64,000 bases of DNA, taken from NCBI GenBank assembly GCA_910575705.1, contig CAJTFG010000003.1:214111-278110 (forward strand). Reading direction: 5' to 3'. The notes under the pieces were generated by a model that was given only the letters and a program-made list of their open reading frames with translations, was not told the DNA's origin and searched no databases. The DNA is from Erysipelotrichales bacterium. Lineage in GTDB: Bacteria > Bacillota_I > Bacilli_A > Erysipelotrichales > Erysipelotrichaceae. Both the position numbers and the translations under genes were made by a program. This document shows positions 25,338 to 33,623 of the stretch, piece by piece. How positions within the stretch are numbered: position 1 is the stretch's first letter; the number at the start of each line of letters is the position of its first letter.

Positions 25338-27335
25338 TTAGTCCTCCTTTCCTAATGCATCGGGAATGATGGAGAAAGTATTGGAGATACCGTCTCGTGA
25401 ATGCTCATACGGCAGCTTGGCAACGGATTCCAAAGAAGCCAATGCACCGTTAGCATCACGACCGTGCATCGGATTAGCACCGGGAGCAAATGCTGCGCCT
25501 GCCTTTCTTCCATCCGGCGTACTTCCCGTTTTCTTTCCGTACACCACATTGCTGGTAATAGTCAAAATACTCATAGAATGCACGCCTTCACGATAAGTCT
25601 CGTGCTTTCTGATCTTATTCATAAATCGTTTTACCAAATCAGCAGCTAACAGATCCACGCGGTCATCATTGTTGCCGTATTTCGGAAAATCGCCCTCTAT
25701 TTCATAATCCTGTGCCAGACCGTCTTCATCGCGCACCACTTTTACCTTAGCGTATTTAATAGCGCTCAAAGAATCCGCGACAACGCTTAATCCGGCGATG
25801 CCCGTCGCAAAGAATCTTCGCACATGCGAATCATGCAATGCCATCTCCGCCGCTTCATAACAGTACTTATCATGCATATAATGAATGATATTCAACGTAT
25901 TCACGTAAAGGCCGGCCAGCCATTCTAGCATCTGATCATATTTTTCCATAACCTCGTCAAAATCCAGATAATCAGAAGTGATCGGTTCAAAGCGCGGTGA
26001 TACCTGTTCTTTTTTCTTTTCATCCATACCGCCGTTAATCGCATACAAAAGCGCTTTCGCAAGGTTTGCACGAGCACCGAAGAATTGCATATCCTTACCG
26101 ATCTTCATGCAGCTAACACAGCAGGCGATACCATAATCATCGCCCATCTCCGGACGCATCAAATCATCATTTTCATATTGGATGGAACTTGTCTCAATGC
26201 TGACTTTGGCACAGAAACGCTTAAATTCCTCCGGCAGGCGAGGGCTCCATAATACCGTAAGATTCGGCTCTGGAGCCGGCCCCAAGTTGTACAGTGTATG
26301 CAAGATACGGAAAGAATTTTTCGTTACAAGCGAGCGGCCGTCTACACCCATACCGCCGATAGATTCCGTTACCCAATTCGGATCTCCTGAAAACAAATCG
26401 TTATATTCCGGCGTCCGCATGAACTTGATCAGACGAAGCTTCATGATGAAATGATCCATCAGTTCCTGCGCTTCTTCTTCTGTAAGAACGCCGTTTTGCA
26501 AATCACGTTCTATATAAATATCCAAGAACGTGGAAATACGCCCGATGGACATAGCGGCTCCGTTTTGGTCTTTGACCGCAGCCAAATATCCGAAATACGT
26601 TGCCTGTATCGCCTCTTGCGCCGTAGCAGCCGGACGGGAAATATCCAAGCCATAGATCTCTGCCATCGCCTTCATATCCTGCAGCGCTTTGATCTGCATC
26701 TGCAGTTCTTCTCGATCACGGATCTTATCAGCATTCATCGAACCGTCTAATAAAGCTTTATCTTCCTTTTTGCACTCGATCAGAAAATCGATACCATACA
26801 ACGCGATCCGGCGGTAGTCACCAATGATCCGTCCGCGCCCGTAAGCATCGGGAAGACCTGTGATGATCGCACAATGACGCGCTTTCCGCATCTCATCGGT
26901 ATAAGCATCAAAAACACCTTGATTATGCGTCTTACGGTATTTAGTAAAGATTTCTTTTACAGAAGGATCCAATTCATAGCCATATGCCTTAAGAGCACCT
27001 TCGCTCATCTTTACGCCGCCAAACGGCTGCAATGCCCGTTTAAACGGCCGATCGGTCTGAAACCCGACGATCTTTTCCAATGACTTATCCAAATAAGCCG
27101 CGCCATGCGAAGTCAGTGTAGACACGATCTTTGTATCCGCATCCAAGACGCCGCCCGCTTCTTTCTCTTTTTGATTCAATTCCATGACCATATCCCATAG
27201 CGTCTTTGTCGCTTTGGTAGGACCTGTTAAAAAACTGTCATCTCCTTCATAAGGAGTATAATTGCGCTGGATAAAATCTCTGACATGAACTTCTGACATC
27301 CATGGCCCAGACGCAAATCCATTCCATTCTCTCAT
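25338..27335 (-). CDS. pflB: Formate acetyltransferase catalytic body lacking the glycyl-radical domain
   Basis: The 665-residue protein matches pyruvate formate-lyase from its start ([23 protein letters not shown]) through the thiyl dyad IACCVSCM (Cys405-Cys406) to [14 protein letters not shown], then stops. About 80 residues with the RVSGY radical motif are missing and are encoded by the next gene; together they give about 741 residues, close to normal single-chain enzymes. It converts pyruvate and CoA to acetyl-CoA and formate in fermentation. A ZTP riboswitch lies 33 bases upstream and AGAGAGG gives the ribosome binding site. Confidence 0.95.
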   Translation of the reverse strand: MREWNGFASGPWMSEVHVRDFIQRNYTPYEGDDSFLTGPTKATKTLWDMVMELNQKEKEAGGVLDADTKIVSTLTSHGAAYLDKSLEKIVGFQTDRPFKRALQPFGGVKMSEGALKAYGYELDPSVKEIFTKYRKTHNQGVFDAYTDEMRKARHCAIITGLPDAYGRGRIIGDYRRIALYGIDFLIECKKEDKALLDGSMNADKIRDREELQMQIKALQDMKAMAEIYGLDISRPAATAQEAIQATYFGYLAAVKDQNGAAMSIGRISTFLDIYIERDLQNGVLTEEEAQELMDHFIMKLRLIKFMRTPEYNDLFSGDPNWVTESIGGMGVDGRSLVTKNSFRILHTLYNLGPAPEPNLTVLWSPRLPEEFKRFCAKVSIETSSIQYENDDLMRPEMGDDYGIACCVSCMKIGKDMQFFGARANLAKALLYAINGGMDEKKKEQVSPRFEPITSDYLDFDEVMEKYDQMLEWLAGLYVNTLNIIHYMHDKYCYEAAEMALHDSHVRRFFATGIAGLSVVADSLSAIKYAKVKVVRDEDGLAQDYEIEGDFPKYGNNDDRVDLLAADLVKRFMNKIRKHETYREGVHSMSILTITSNVVYGKKTGSTPDGRKAGAAFAPGANPMHGRDANGALASLESVAKLPYEHSRDGISNTFSIIPDALGKED

Positions 27336-27367
27336 AGCGTTGCCTCTCTTTCTAACTTACAGGGGTA

Positions 27368-27463
27368 TTAAAAAAACAGTCTTCCCCCAGACATTTGCCC
27401 AGACGGTCGGCTGTTATAACGTCATACTTCACGTGGTTATCCACTTCCGTCAGTCATATGACT
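27368..27463 (-). ncRNA. ZTP (pfl-motif) riboswitch upstream of pflB
   Basis: On the minus strand the leader contains TGACGGAAGTGG-AT-AACCACGTGAAG, the first conserved part, and GCCGACCGTCTGGGCAAA (27394-27411), the highly conserved 3' hairpin of the pfl/ZTP RNA, followed by GTCTGGGGG and a run of seven T (27370-27376) that suggests a transcription terminator platform. ZTP riboswitches sense ZTP/ZMP, the signal of 10-formyl-tetrahydrofolate shortage, and switch on formate, folate and purine genes. Here it would raise formate output by pyruvate formate-lyase. Boundaries are approximate. Confidence 0.85.
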
Positions 27464-27582
27464 AACAAAAGTATACCGAAGCTTTTTTTACATGTCAATA
27501 AATTTACACATGGAAAATACAGAAAGAAATCATAATAAAATAATTAATTTTAGGAATCTTTTTCATCCATGTGTATACATAT

Positions 27583-27693
27583 ATGGAGGTGTCGCATGAT
27601 GCAGGAACGTTATTGGAGAAAGGAGGTCAAGTGGCTGCACTGGTTCTGCTGTTCTTAATACTTCTCGTATTAGGACGGTATCGTCTTATGTAA
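27583..27693 (+). CDS. Short hydrophobic peptide frame, candidate toxin-like or regulatory peptide
   Basis: In the pflB-trx intergenic region, on the strand opposite to both neighbours, the frame ends with a hydrophobic 20-residue segment MAALVLLFLILLVLGRYRLM if read from the GTG at 27631, which has a perfect AAAGGAGGTC four bases upstream. An ATG at 27583 in the same frame would add 16 residues. A second overlapping frame (27596-27658, MMQERYWRKEVKWLHWFCCS) also has a good GGAGG. A strong terminator follows at 27754-27793. Size and hydrophobicity resemble type I toxin peptides, but homology is not claimed. Confidence 0.4.
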   Translation: MEVSHDAGTLLEKGGQVAALVLLFLILLVLGRYRLM

Positions 27694-27753
27694 GACTTTT
27701 TTCATTTACATAGTCTGTCTGTACCAGTACTTCTTGATCCGACCTTCCATGTG

Positions 27754-27793
27754 AAAAGGACGAGGCTCAACCCCTCGTCCTTTTCTTTCTTCT
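27754..27793 (+). terminator. Strong intrinsic terminator of a short plus-strand transcript
   Basis: AAAAGGACGAGG-CTCAACC-CCTCGTCCTTTT, a 12-bp perfect stem, followed by CTTTCTTCTT. It would end a roughly 200-nt RNA containing the short hydrophobic frame. It might also work weakly for minus-strand transcription from the trx gene. Confidence 0.85.
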
Positions 27794-27852
27794 TGATCAT
27801 CTATATTATATCCGGCATTCTTTCTTTTTTCAACTTCCGAAATCGAATCCTA

Positions 27853-28137
27853 TCAAACAGTTTTATTTCTTATGATATCCTGTAGCCAATAAGAGAGAAC
27901 CTCAGCAGGCTGATATCCGTAAGCGACTGCAATCTTTCGATCATTACGCACAAATAAAAGCGCGGGGATCTTATCGATCCGAAAGCTTTCTACCATTCTT
28001 TTTACGTCTTCTCCCTGATCAATACTGTATTCTTCAAACCGCAGATCGGGAAACGACGGCAAGACTTTCCTCACTTCCATATGAAGCGACGTACAGCCGG
28101 CACAACCGGAACCGCTGATCAAAACAAGCTTATCCAT
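27853..28137 (-). CDS. Small thioredoxin-like protein
   Basis: The 94-residue protein has a thioredoxin-fold pattern: ISGSGCAGCTSLH with a CxxC active site, YSIDQGEDVKRMVESFRIDKIPALLFV with the cis-Pro loop, and a final helix. Its ATG lies 8 bases inside the end of pflA, so the two are coupled. This suggests a redox role linked to the activase or to protection of the glycyl-radical enzyme, but that is inference. Function otherwise unknown; a glutaredoxin/NrdH-type carrier is an alternative. Confidence 0.82.
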   Translation of the reverse strand: MDKLVLISGSGCAGCTSLHMEVRKVLPSFPDLRFEEYSIDQGEDVKRMVESFRIDKIPALLFVRNDRKIAVAYGYQPAEVLSYWLQDIIRNKTV

Positions 28138-28873
28138 GATCGTTTCTCCCTTCCCATAAAATGCGCTGCGCCATTTCTATCTGCTCTTTATCAGGCGGCA
28201 ACGTATCCTTCAAACGATACGCGATTCCCAGTTTTTCATATTTCACTGCCCCCATTGTATGATAAGGCAAAATCTCTATCTTTTCGATATTATCAAGCGT
28301 ATCCAGAAATCTTCGCAATTCCCTAAGTGACGGTTCTGAAGCCGTATATCCCGGAACAAGCACATGACGGATCCATACCGGCTTATGATACGCAGCTAAA
28401 TATCGCGCAAAAGCAAGGGTATTTCGATTAGAGTGTGCTGTTAATTCCCGATGGCGTTCATCATCCATATGTTTGATATCCAACAAGAACAGATCACTAA
28501 CCGCTAACAGTTTTTCAAACTGCTTTATTTTATCTGCGTCCTCCTCATCAAATACCGCTCCGCTCGTATCCACACACGTATGAAGACCATGTTCCTTACA
28601 GCGTTGTAGCAATGCTATCGCCGCATCCAACTGCAAAAGAGGTTCCCCGCCACTCAGCGTTACGCCTCCTCCGTTTTTAAAATATGATTTATATTTCAGA
28701 ATTTCCGTCAGGATATCTTCGGTATTCACCGTCTTTCCCTGCCCGATATGCCATGTATCCGGATTATGACAATACGCACAGCGCAAAGGACAGCCTTGAA
28801 AAAAGACAATAAAACGGATACCGGGACCATCGACAGTACCGAAGCTCTCATAAGAATGAATTTCCGTCTTCAT
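28130..28873 (-). CDS. pflA: Pyruvate formate-lyase activating enzyme
   Basis: The 247-residue protein is a radical SAM enzyme: IHSYESFGTVDGPGIRFIVF, the iron-sulfur motif CPLRCAYC (CxxxCxxC), GGGVTLSGGEPLLQ, DTSGAVF and DLFLLDIKHMD. It uses SAM and a [4Fe-4S] cluster to form the glycyl radical, here presumably on the separate 76-residue subunit. GGTGAT precedes the ATG at 28873; longer in-frame starts lack a better signal. It is upstream of the trx and pflB genes on the same strand but separated from pflB by its own riboswitch. Confidence 0.95.
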   Translation of the reverse strand: MKTEIHSYESFGTVDGPGIRFIVFFQGCPLRCAYCHNPDTWHIGQGKTVNTEDILTEILKYKSYFKNGGGVTLSGGEPLLQLDAAIALLQRCKEHGLHTCVDTSGAVFDEEDADKIKQFEKLLAVSDLFLLDIKHMDDERHRELTAHSNRNTLAFARYLAAYHKPVWIRHVLVPGYTASEPSLRELRRFLDTLDNIEKIEILPYHTMGAVKYEKLGIAYRLKDTLPPDKEQIEMAQRILWEGRNDHG

Positions 28874-28920
28874 ATCATCACCGGACATATTATAGCACAT
28901 CCCGCTTGCTCGTAAAAAAC

Positions 28921-30147
28921 TTATGCCTTATGCAGCTGATACAAGGTACGCTTTGTCAGCACCGTCAAAACAATCCCTGCCGCTATCCCGAATAGCAAGA
29001 TCCAATAAATATGATCGACGGCATCAAACAGATATCCGTAAAGTGCCTGGCCGACCGGTAAAGAGCACATGACGATCGTCGCTACAAAAGCCGAGACCTT
29101 ACCTAGCATGTCTGCAGGTGTTATCTGCTGCAGATAGGTCTGTATAAAAATATTAAATACCCCGATGAACAGCATGGCAAGAAAAACCGAAAGCAGCAGG
29201 ATGGCATAAGCTGTCAAAGCGTGAATATCCCAAAACAGCACGACGGCGATCGGCAGCAAGACCACAACGCCTCCCATCAACAGCCGATATGATCTATGAA
29301 ACGGGATGCGGCGAGAAACCATACCGACAACAAGACCTGCCGCTATGGATCCAAGCCCCATTATCCCTTCGGCCACTCCATAGAGCTGCGCAGAAAGTCC
29401 CAGATCGATACGGATGATATACGGCAATCCAATCAACAGCAAAGCGGAAAGAAACAAATTTAGCATAGCCAAGATCATCAAAAAGCGAAAAACTGCCGGA
29501 TGTTCACGAATAACAAAGCGAACGGCCCGTTGCAGGTCTCTTATAGCCCCGTCATCATTTTCCTTCTTTTTAACAAACGGAATGTGCAGAAACATCTCCA
29601 TCACGGCAGAACAGAAAAAAGCAGCTGCGCTGATCATCAATATCGGTATCAAACCGAAAAAGCCATAGAAAAGCCCACCCAGCATGGGACCGATCAGATT
29701 TGCCAGCGCATTTACCTGCATGGCAATACCGTTTGCCTGCATCAGATGCTCATCCGCAGCCAAAAGCGGAATGCTGGCCTGCACCGCAGGCTGATAAAAA
29801 GACTGAATGACGGCAAGTACCATCATCATCGCGGCAATCCCCATCACGTCCAGATGAACATCCAAAATAACATGAAAAGCGATACAGATCCCGCATGTCA
29901 GAAAATCCAAGCCTGCCATAATATCCCGTTTGCTCATGCGATCGGCAATCAATCCGCCAAGCGGTGAAAGCAGGATCGTCAACACCATGGAAGCTCCTGT
30001 GATCATCGCAAAGGAAGCCGCGGATCCCGTCATTTCTAAGACCTGTAAAGATAAAGCAAAACGAACGATGGAATTACCGAACAAAGAGATGATCTGACCG
30101 ATGATCATCCATGTAAAATCACGTGTAAAAACAGTATATTTCTTCAT
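28921..30147 (-). CDS. Major facilitator superfamily transporter
   Basis: The 408-residue protein has about twelve hydrophobic helices and the MFS A-motif in GGLIADRMSKRDIM after helix 2. It resembles the drug-efflux MFS group (MdtG/macrolide-efflux-like) of Firmicutes. Substrate cannot be called. The ATG at 30147 is placed after AAAGGAG; the open frame runs further upstream without a signal. Probably in its own transcript, with pflA downstream of it. Confidence 0.87.
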   Translation of the reverse strand: MKKYTVFTRDFTWMIIGQIISLFGNSIVRFALSLQVLEMTGSAASFAMITGASMVLTILLSPLGGLIADRMSKRDIMAGLDFLTCGICIAFHVILDVHLDVMGIAAMMMVLAVIQSFYQPAVQASIPLLAADEHLMQANGIAMQVNALANLIGPMLGGLFYGFFGLIPILMISAAAFFCSAVMEMFLHIPFVKKKENDDGAIRDLQRAVRFVIREHPAVFRFLMILAMLNLFLSALLLIGLPYIIRIDLGLSAQLYGVAEGIMGLGSIAAGLVVGMVSRRIPFHRSYRLLMGGVVVLLPIAVVLFWDIHALTAYAILLLSVFLAMLFIGVFNIFIQTYLQQITPADMLGKVSAFVATIVMCSLPVGQALYGYLFDAVDHIYWILLFGIAAGIVLTVLTKRTLYQLHKA

Positions 30148-30267
30148 AAGAATACTCCTTTCAAGCATCCCCATTGTACGTTTTACACATTCGTTGCCGC
30201 CACCTATTCTCGTTTGCAATCGCGCAACTTTTCGTTTCTTGTAAAATGCAACCGCAAGTTTATAGAG

Positions 30268-30453
30268 CTAAACAAGTTTCATATATTCCTGCCATCGTTC
30301 TTCACGGATCGGCATCGGACGATGATTATCGAAATAAAGCACGAGTGCAGGCGATATATGATTCCATCGTTCTACGATCTCATAGCGGATCAAATGTCCG
30401 TGCGCGATTAAATTTTTTGCCTGTGCATGATAATTATAGTATCCCATATGCAT
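30268..30453 (-). CDS. Small conserved protein of unknown function
   Basis: The 61-residue protein (MGYYNYHAQAKNLIAHGHLI, then ERWNHISPALVLYFDNHRPM and PIREERWQEY) looks well conserved and is typical of a short protein found in many Firmicutes that databases often label, doubtfully, as thermostable hemolysin delta-VPH. I see no signal peptide, so a secreted hemolysin is unlikely. GAGGGAAAG precedes the start. It is followed by the MFS gene on the same strand. Confidence 0.7.
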   Translation of the reverse strand: MHMGYYNYHAQAKNLIAHGHLIRYEIVERWNHISPALVLYFDNHRPMPIREERWQEYMKLV

Positions 30454-30520
30454 AACTTTCCCTCATTCAAAGAACCGATACGCAGTTTTATCATAGGATA
30501 AACAGAAGGAGGAATGCCGT

Positions 30521-31591
30521 TTGTTAGTATTAAGCCCAGGACCCGGCATCTGCGATCCGAATGTTTTACAAGTACTCGCGCAGCCTTGTATCCATCATCG
30601 CAGCAATGCCTTTAAGCAAACCTACCGTGAGATTATCAAAGAGATGAGAAAGCTTCTGCATGCGCCAAACAGCGAGATCATTATCATGAACGGAAGCGGT
30701 TCCTATGGTATGGAAGGCGCCGTAAAAAATCTGCTTCATAAAAACGATCGTGTTTTATCCATCCGCTGCGGTTATTTCGGAGACCGTCTTTTTCAAATGG
30801 CGCGCCACCAATCATGTGATGTATATTCTTTGCAATACACAGATGGCGATACTTATCGTCCAAAAGACGTCCGATGGATGATGGAGCACGTATCCTTTGA
30901 CGCTGTTCTCGTCACACATTGTGAAACGGAAACCGGTTCTTTGCAAAATCTACAGTTTCTCGGAGAGCTCTGCCGGCAGCATCATGCTCTTCTCATCGTC
31001 GACAGCATCTCCGGCGTCATCATGAATGAGGTAGAGATGGAAAAGTGGCATATCGACTGCTTGATCATGGCATCTCAAAAAGGATTTTTAATGCCGCCGG
31101 GATTAAGTATGACGGCGTTCAGCAAAACGGCGCTGCAAGTGATGAAGAAACAACGCAACAACAGCTATATATTCGATTATCCCACCATGCTGAAAAAATT
31201 ACACGATGACGCCCGCATCCACACGACACCGAATATCAATATGTTTACCGCTCTCCATACGGCTTTGCGAAAACTGAATGCCGTCCCTACCCAAAAGCTG
31301 GCGGATCATTATAAAACTCTGCATGCATACACAAAAAAAGAATTGCTATCTATGGGATTTACCATCTTGGCACAAGGCCATGACAGCCATTCGCTGATCG
31401 TTTGCAAGACACCTGCCGCATATCGTGCTTCCTGCATTCAAAGCCATTTAGAAAAACATGGTATCCGTATTGAGCTGGGACTGCGTGACCGAGACGATCG
31501 AATATTGCGCATCGGCATCATGAACGCCGTAACAAAACATGATTTACAATGCTTTTTAAATACGCTGAGGGGCATTCTCCATGAAACATGA
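30521..31591 (+). CDS. Class V aminotransferase (PLP-dependent)
   Basis: The 356-residue protein opens LVLSPGPGICDPNVL, has NGSGSYGMEGAVKNLL, the PLP-binding D (DSISG) and the Schiff-base lysine in ASQKGFLMPPG, which is the pattern of serine-pyruvate/alanine-glyoxylate and 2-aminoethylphosphonate aminotransferases. Substrate is not resolved. The start is a TTG at 30521 placed after AAGGAGGA; a nearby ATG (30514) is in another frame. It overlaps the next gene by 11 bases, so both are coupled. Confidence 0.9.
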   Translation: MLVLSPGPGICDPNVLQVLAQPCIHHRSNAFKQTYREIIKEMRKLLHAPNSEIIIMNGSGSYGMEGAVKNLLHKNDRVLSIRCGYFGDRLFQMARHQSCDVYSLQYTDGDTYRPKDVRWMMEHVSFDAVLVTHCETETGSLQNLQFLGELCRQHHALLIVDSISGVIMNEVEMEKWHIDCLIMASQKGFLMPPGLSMTAFSKTALQVMKKQRNNSYIFDYPTMLKKLHDDARIHTTPNINMFTALHTALRKLNAVPTQKLADHYKTLHAYTKKELLSMGFTILAQGHDSHSLIVCKTPAAYRASCIQSHLEKHGIRIELGLRDRDDRILRIGIMNAVTKHDLQCFLNTLRGILHET

Positions 31592-32972
31592 GATCCTGTT
31601 GGAGGAAGCTTGTACAGCAGAGAAATTCCTTTCTTATCTGTATCATCAATATCCTTACGATATCGAAGAAAAAATGGTGTTCTCTCTTTTGGAAAAAGAT
31701 CCTTATCCGCATCCAGCACTATTGAATTTCATCGACTATTATGCCGCCTTCCCCAAATACCGCATAGGCGATGAACACCATGAACAGCTGGATCCTTTAT
31801 GCGCCGCTATGAGCAGACTGTATCAAAGCAACAAAAGCGCGCTTCATCTCCACGCCTTCCAATTCGATGCGGATGTACACATCCGCTCTTACAAGATCAC
31901 TTCTCCATACGCGCATCTATGTCTGAATAAGATCCCCTTTCTGTCGGGCATCCATCTGCATACGCTTCCCATCTTATCGATGGATCAACCGTATATACCA
32001 ACAGAGATTATAAAAAGCGACAGTTTTCTATACAAGAATATCAGCATTGACGCGGATGACTTCCTCGCTGTTAGTATTCGGATCAGCGATATGCACGGAA
32101 TCGTCTATGTGCCCAAAACACAAATGGGGATCGCCATTGCCGTATGCATGATATATGAAAGCGTCCCTCCGTCAACCGATGCCGATTTCATCCTTTTATA
32201 CGGACTGTCCGCTCGAGAAGATACCTACGCCTATTACTTCGACAGCACCAACGGCATCTACATCGGACTGATCGCCGGACAGCGGTATCATCACTTCCAA
32301 TACGTCATGCAGATGATCACCGTCTTATACAATGCCATCTGCATAGAAAAAAAAGATCTCCCTATACAAGCCTGCATGCTGAGTATACACCGCGACGACG
32401 GTGATGAGGGCATCGTTATCATCGCGGATGAACAAAGCGGAAAAAGCGAACTGTGCGCTGCGCTGCGCACGTGCTGTCAGCATATGCACATTTCCTGTGA
32501 CTGCATCTTTGAAAACTGCGGTATCTTGCATTTTCTGGATAACGACATCAGCGCTACCGGTATACAGATCGGCGCATGCGTTTCCATCTTTGGACTCCCT
32601 AAAGAACGAATCTTGCAGATGCTTCCCTTTTGCGCACTGTTAAAACATCGCGACGAGGTTACGCACATTCTGTTTCCTTTTACCTCATGGAAAGAGACAT
32701 GCCGTTTTCATAAAGTACATGCATGCTTCTATCTTTCACGGCACAAAATGGAAAAAAGCTATCGAATGATCCATCAGCTGAGTGAAGCGCAACAGCTGTT
32801 TTTAAAAGACCGCGTTCCTTATGAAGATGCCATGCAGGAATTGATCCATCAGTTTCTTACCATCATGATGATCAATGATATACCGATCCATGAATTATCC
32901 ATGCCGCATCTCAGAAAAAAGAAACATCTGAAACAGTTCATTCAGCTATGTATGCAAATAAAAGACGGATGA
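31581..32972 (+). CDS. P-loop-like protein of unknown function coupled to the aminotransferase
   Basis: I do not recognise this 463-residue protein. It has no signal or membrane segments. Residues about 275-295 read GIVIIADEQSGKSELCAAL, close to the nucleotide-binding loop of HPr kinase/PEP-carboxykinase-like proteins (GxSGxGKSE) but with one Gly replaced. It is rich in His and Cys. The ATG lies within the last codons of the aminotransferase gene, so stoichiometric co-expression is likely. A kinase or ATPase that acts with the aminotransferase product is one possibility, not shown. Confidence 0.72.
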   Translation: MKHEILLEEACTAEKFLSYLYHQYPYDIEEKMVFSLLEKDPYPHPALLNFIDYYAAFPKYRIGDEHHEQLDPLCAAMSRLYQSNKSALHLHAFQFDADVHIRSYKITSPYAHLCLNKIPFLSGIHLHTLPILSMDQPYIPTEIIKSDSFLYKNISIDADDFLAVSIRISDMHGIVYVPKTQMGIAIAVCMIYESVPPSTDADFILLYGLSAREDTYAYYFDSTNGIYIGLIAGQRYHHFQYVMQMITVLYNAICIEKKDLPIQACMLSIHRDDGDEGIVIIADEQSGKSELCAALRTCCQHMHISCDCIFENCGILHFLDNDISATGIQIGACVSIFGLPKERILQMLPFCALLKHRDEVTHILFPFTSWKETCRFHKVHACFYLSRHKMEKSYRMIHQLSEAQQLFLKDRVPYEDAMQELIHQFLTIMMINDIPIHELSMPHLRKKKHLKQFIQLCMQIKDG

Positions 32973-32989
32973 TATCCTTTCCTCCCATA

Positions 32990-33018
32990 TTGTTTTCTTG
33001 AAATAAAACCGCTATACT
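32990..33018 (+). promoter_or_regulatory. Promoter of pyrR
   Basis: TTGTTT (32990-32995) and TATACT (33013-33018) with a 17-bp spacer, 24 bases before the pyrR ATG, whose ribosome binding site is GGGAGGA. Confidence 0.65.
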
Positions 33019-33041
33019 TAAGGTGCCGATGGGAGGAACTT

Positions 33042-33587
33042 ATGAAGCAAAAGGAAATTTTAGATGCACAGGCAATGCGCCGTTCCCTCACACGCATTGC
33101 CCATGAGATCATCGAACATAATAAAGGAGTCGATAATATCATCATTGTCGGTATTAAAACAAGAGGTGAATTTCTAGCAAAGCGACTCGTGGAGATCATC
33201 GAAAACGTAGAAGGGACTCGCGTAGAATATGCCTCTTTGGATATCCGGCACTGGCGCGATGACCTTCAGCAGCAGCACCCGCTTCCCGAAACAGCGCTAA
33301 ACGTTGCTGATAAGAAAGTCATCTTGATCGATGATGTCTTATTCAAAGGAAGGACTGTTCGTTCTGCTATGGATGCCATCATGTATTACGGACGTGCAAA
33401 AGAAATCCAGCTTGCGGCTTTGATTGACCGAGGACATCGGGAACTGCCGATCCGCGCGGATTACATCGGTAAAAACATCCCGAGTTCCTTGCAGGAACAA
33501 ATCCAAGTTCGGGTAAGAGAGATCGATGAGGTCGATGCGGTCTATATAACGAAGGATGAGACAGCGGAAACAGACAACAAGGCATGA
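33042..33587 (+). CDS. pyrR: PyrR: pyrimidine operon attenuator/uracil phosphoribosyltransferase
   Basis: The 181-residue protein has the PRPP-binding motif VILIDDVLFKGRTVRSAMDAI, and the PyrR-typical AMRRSLTRIAHEIIEHN and RGHRELPIRADYIGKNIP. PyrR binds UMP-loaded attenuator RNA and controls pyr genes in Firmicutes. It stands alone here with its own promoter and terminator; pyrB/C and the rest are not in the window. I do not see an obvious PyrR-binding leader just upstream. Confidence 0.95.
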   Translation: MKQKEILDAQAMRRSLTRIAHEIIEHNKGVDNIIIVGIKTRGEFLAKRLVEIIENVEGTRVEYASLDIRHWRDDLQQQHPLPETALNVADKKVILIDDVLFKGRTVRSAMDAIMYYGRAKEIQLAALIDRGHRELPIRADYIGKNIPSSLQEQIQVRVREIDEVDAVYITKDETAETDNKA

Positions 33588-33593
33588 TGAACA

Positions 33594-33623
33594 AGAGGTA
33601 CGGGATAATCCGTACCTCTTTTC
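33594..33623. terminator. Bidirectional intrinsic terminator
   Basis: AGAGGTACGG-GATAAT-CCGTACCTCT then TTT, between convergent pyrR and the SGNH gene. Confidence 0.9.

Noticed and set aside
25331..25344. Frameshift or sequencing error breaking a normal pfl gene
   Set aside because: The junction has a proper stop, a dedicated ATG with a well-spaced AAAGGAGG, and removing the break would need a 5-base deletion or one-base insertion without leaving the usual linker codons. A real split is more likely; raw reads could still decide.
30268..30453. Thermostable hemolysin delta-VPH
   Set aside because: Name seems to be a propagated database label; the protein has no signal peptide or toxin-like features.
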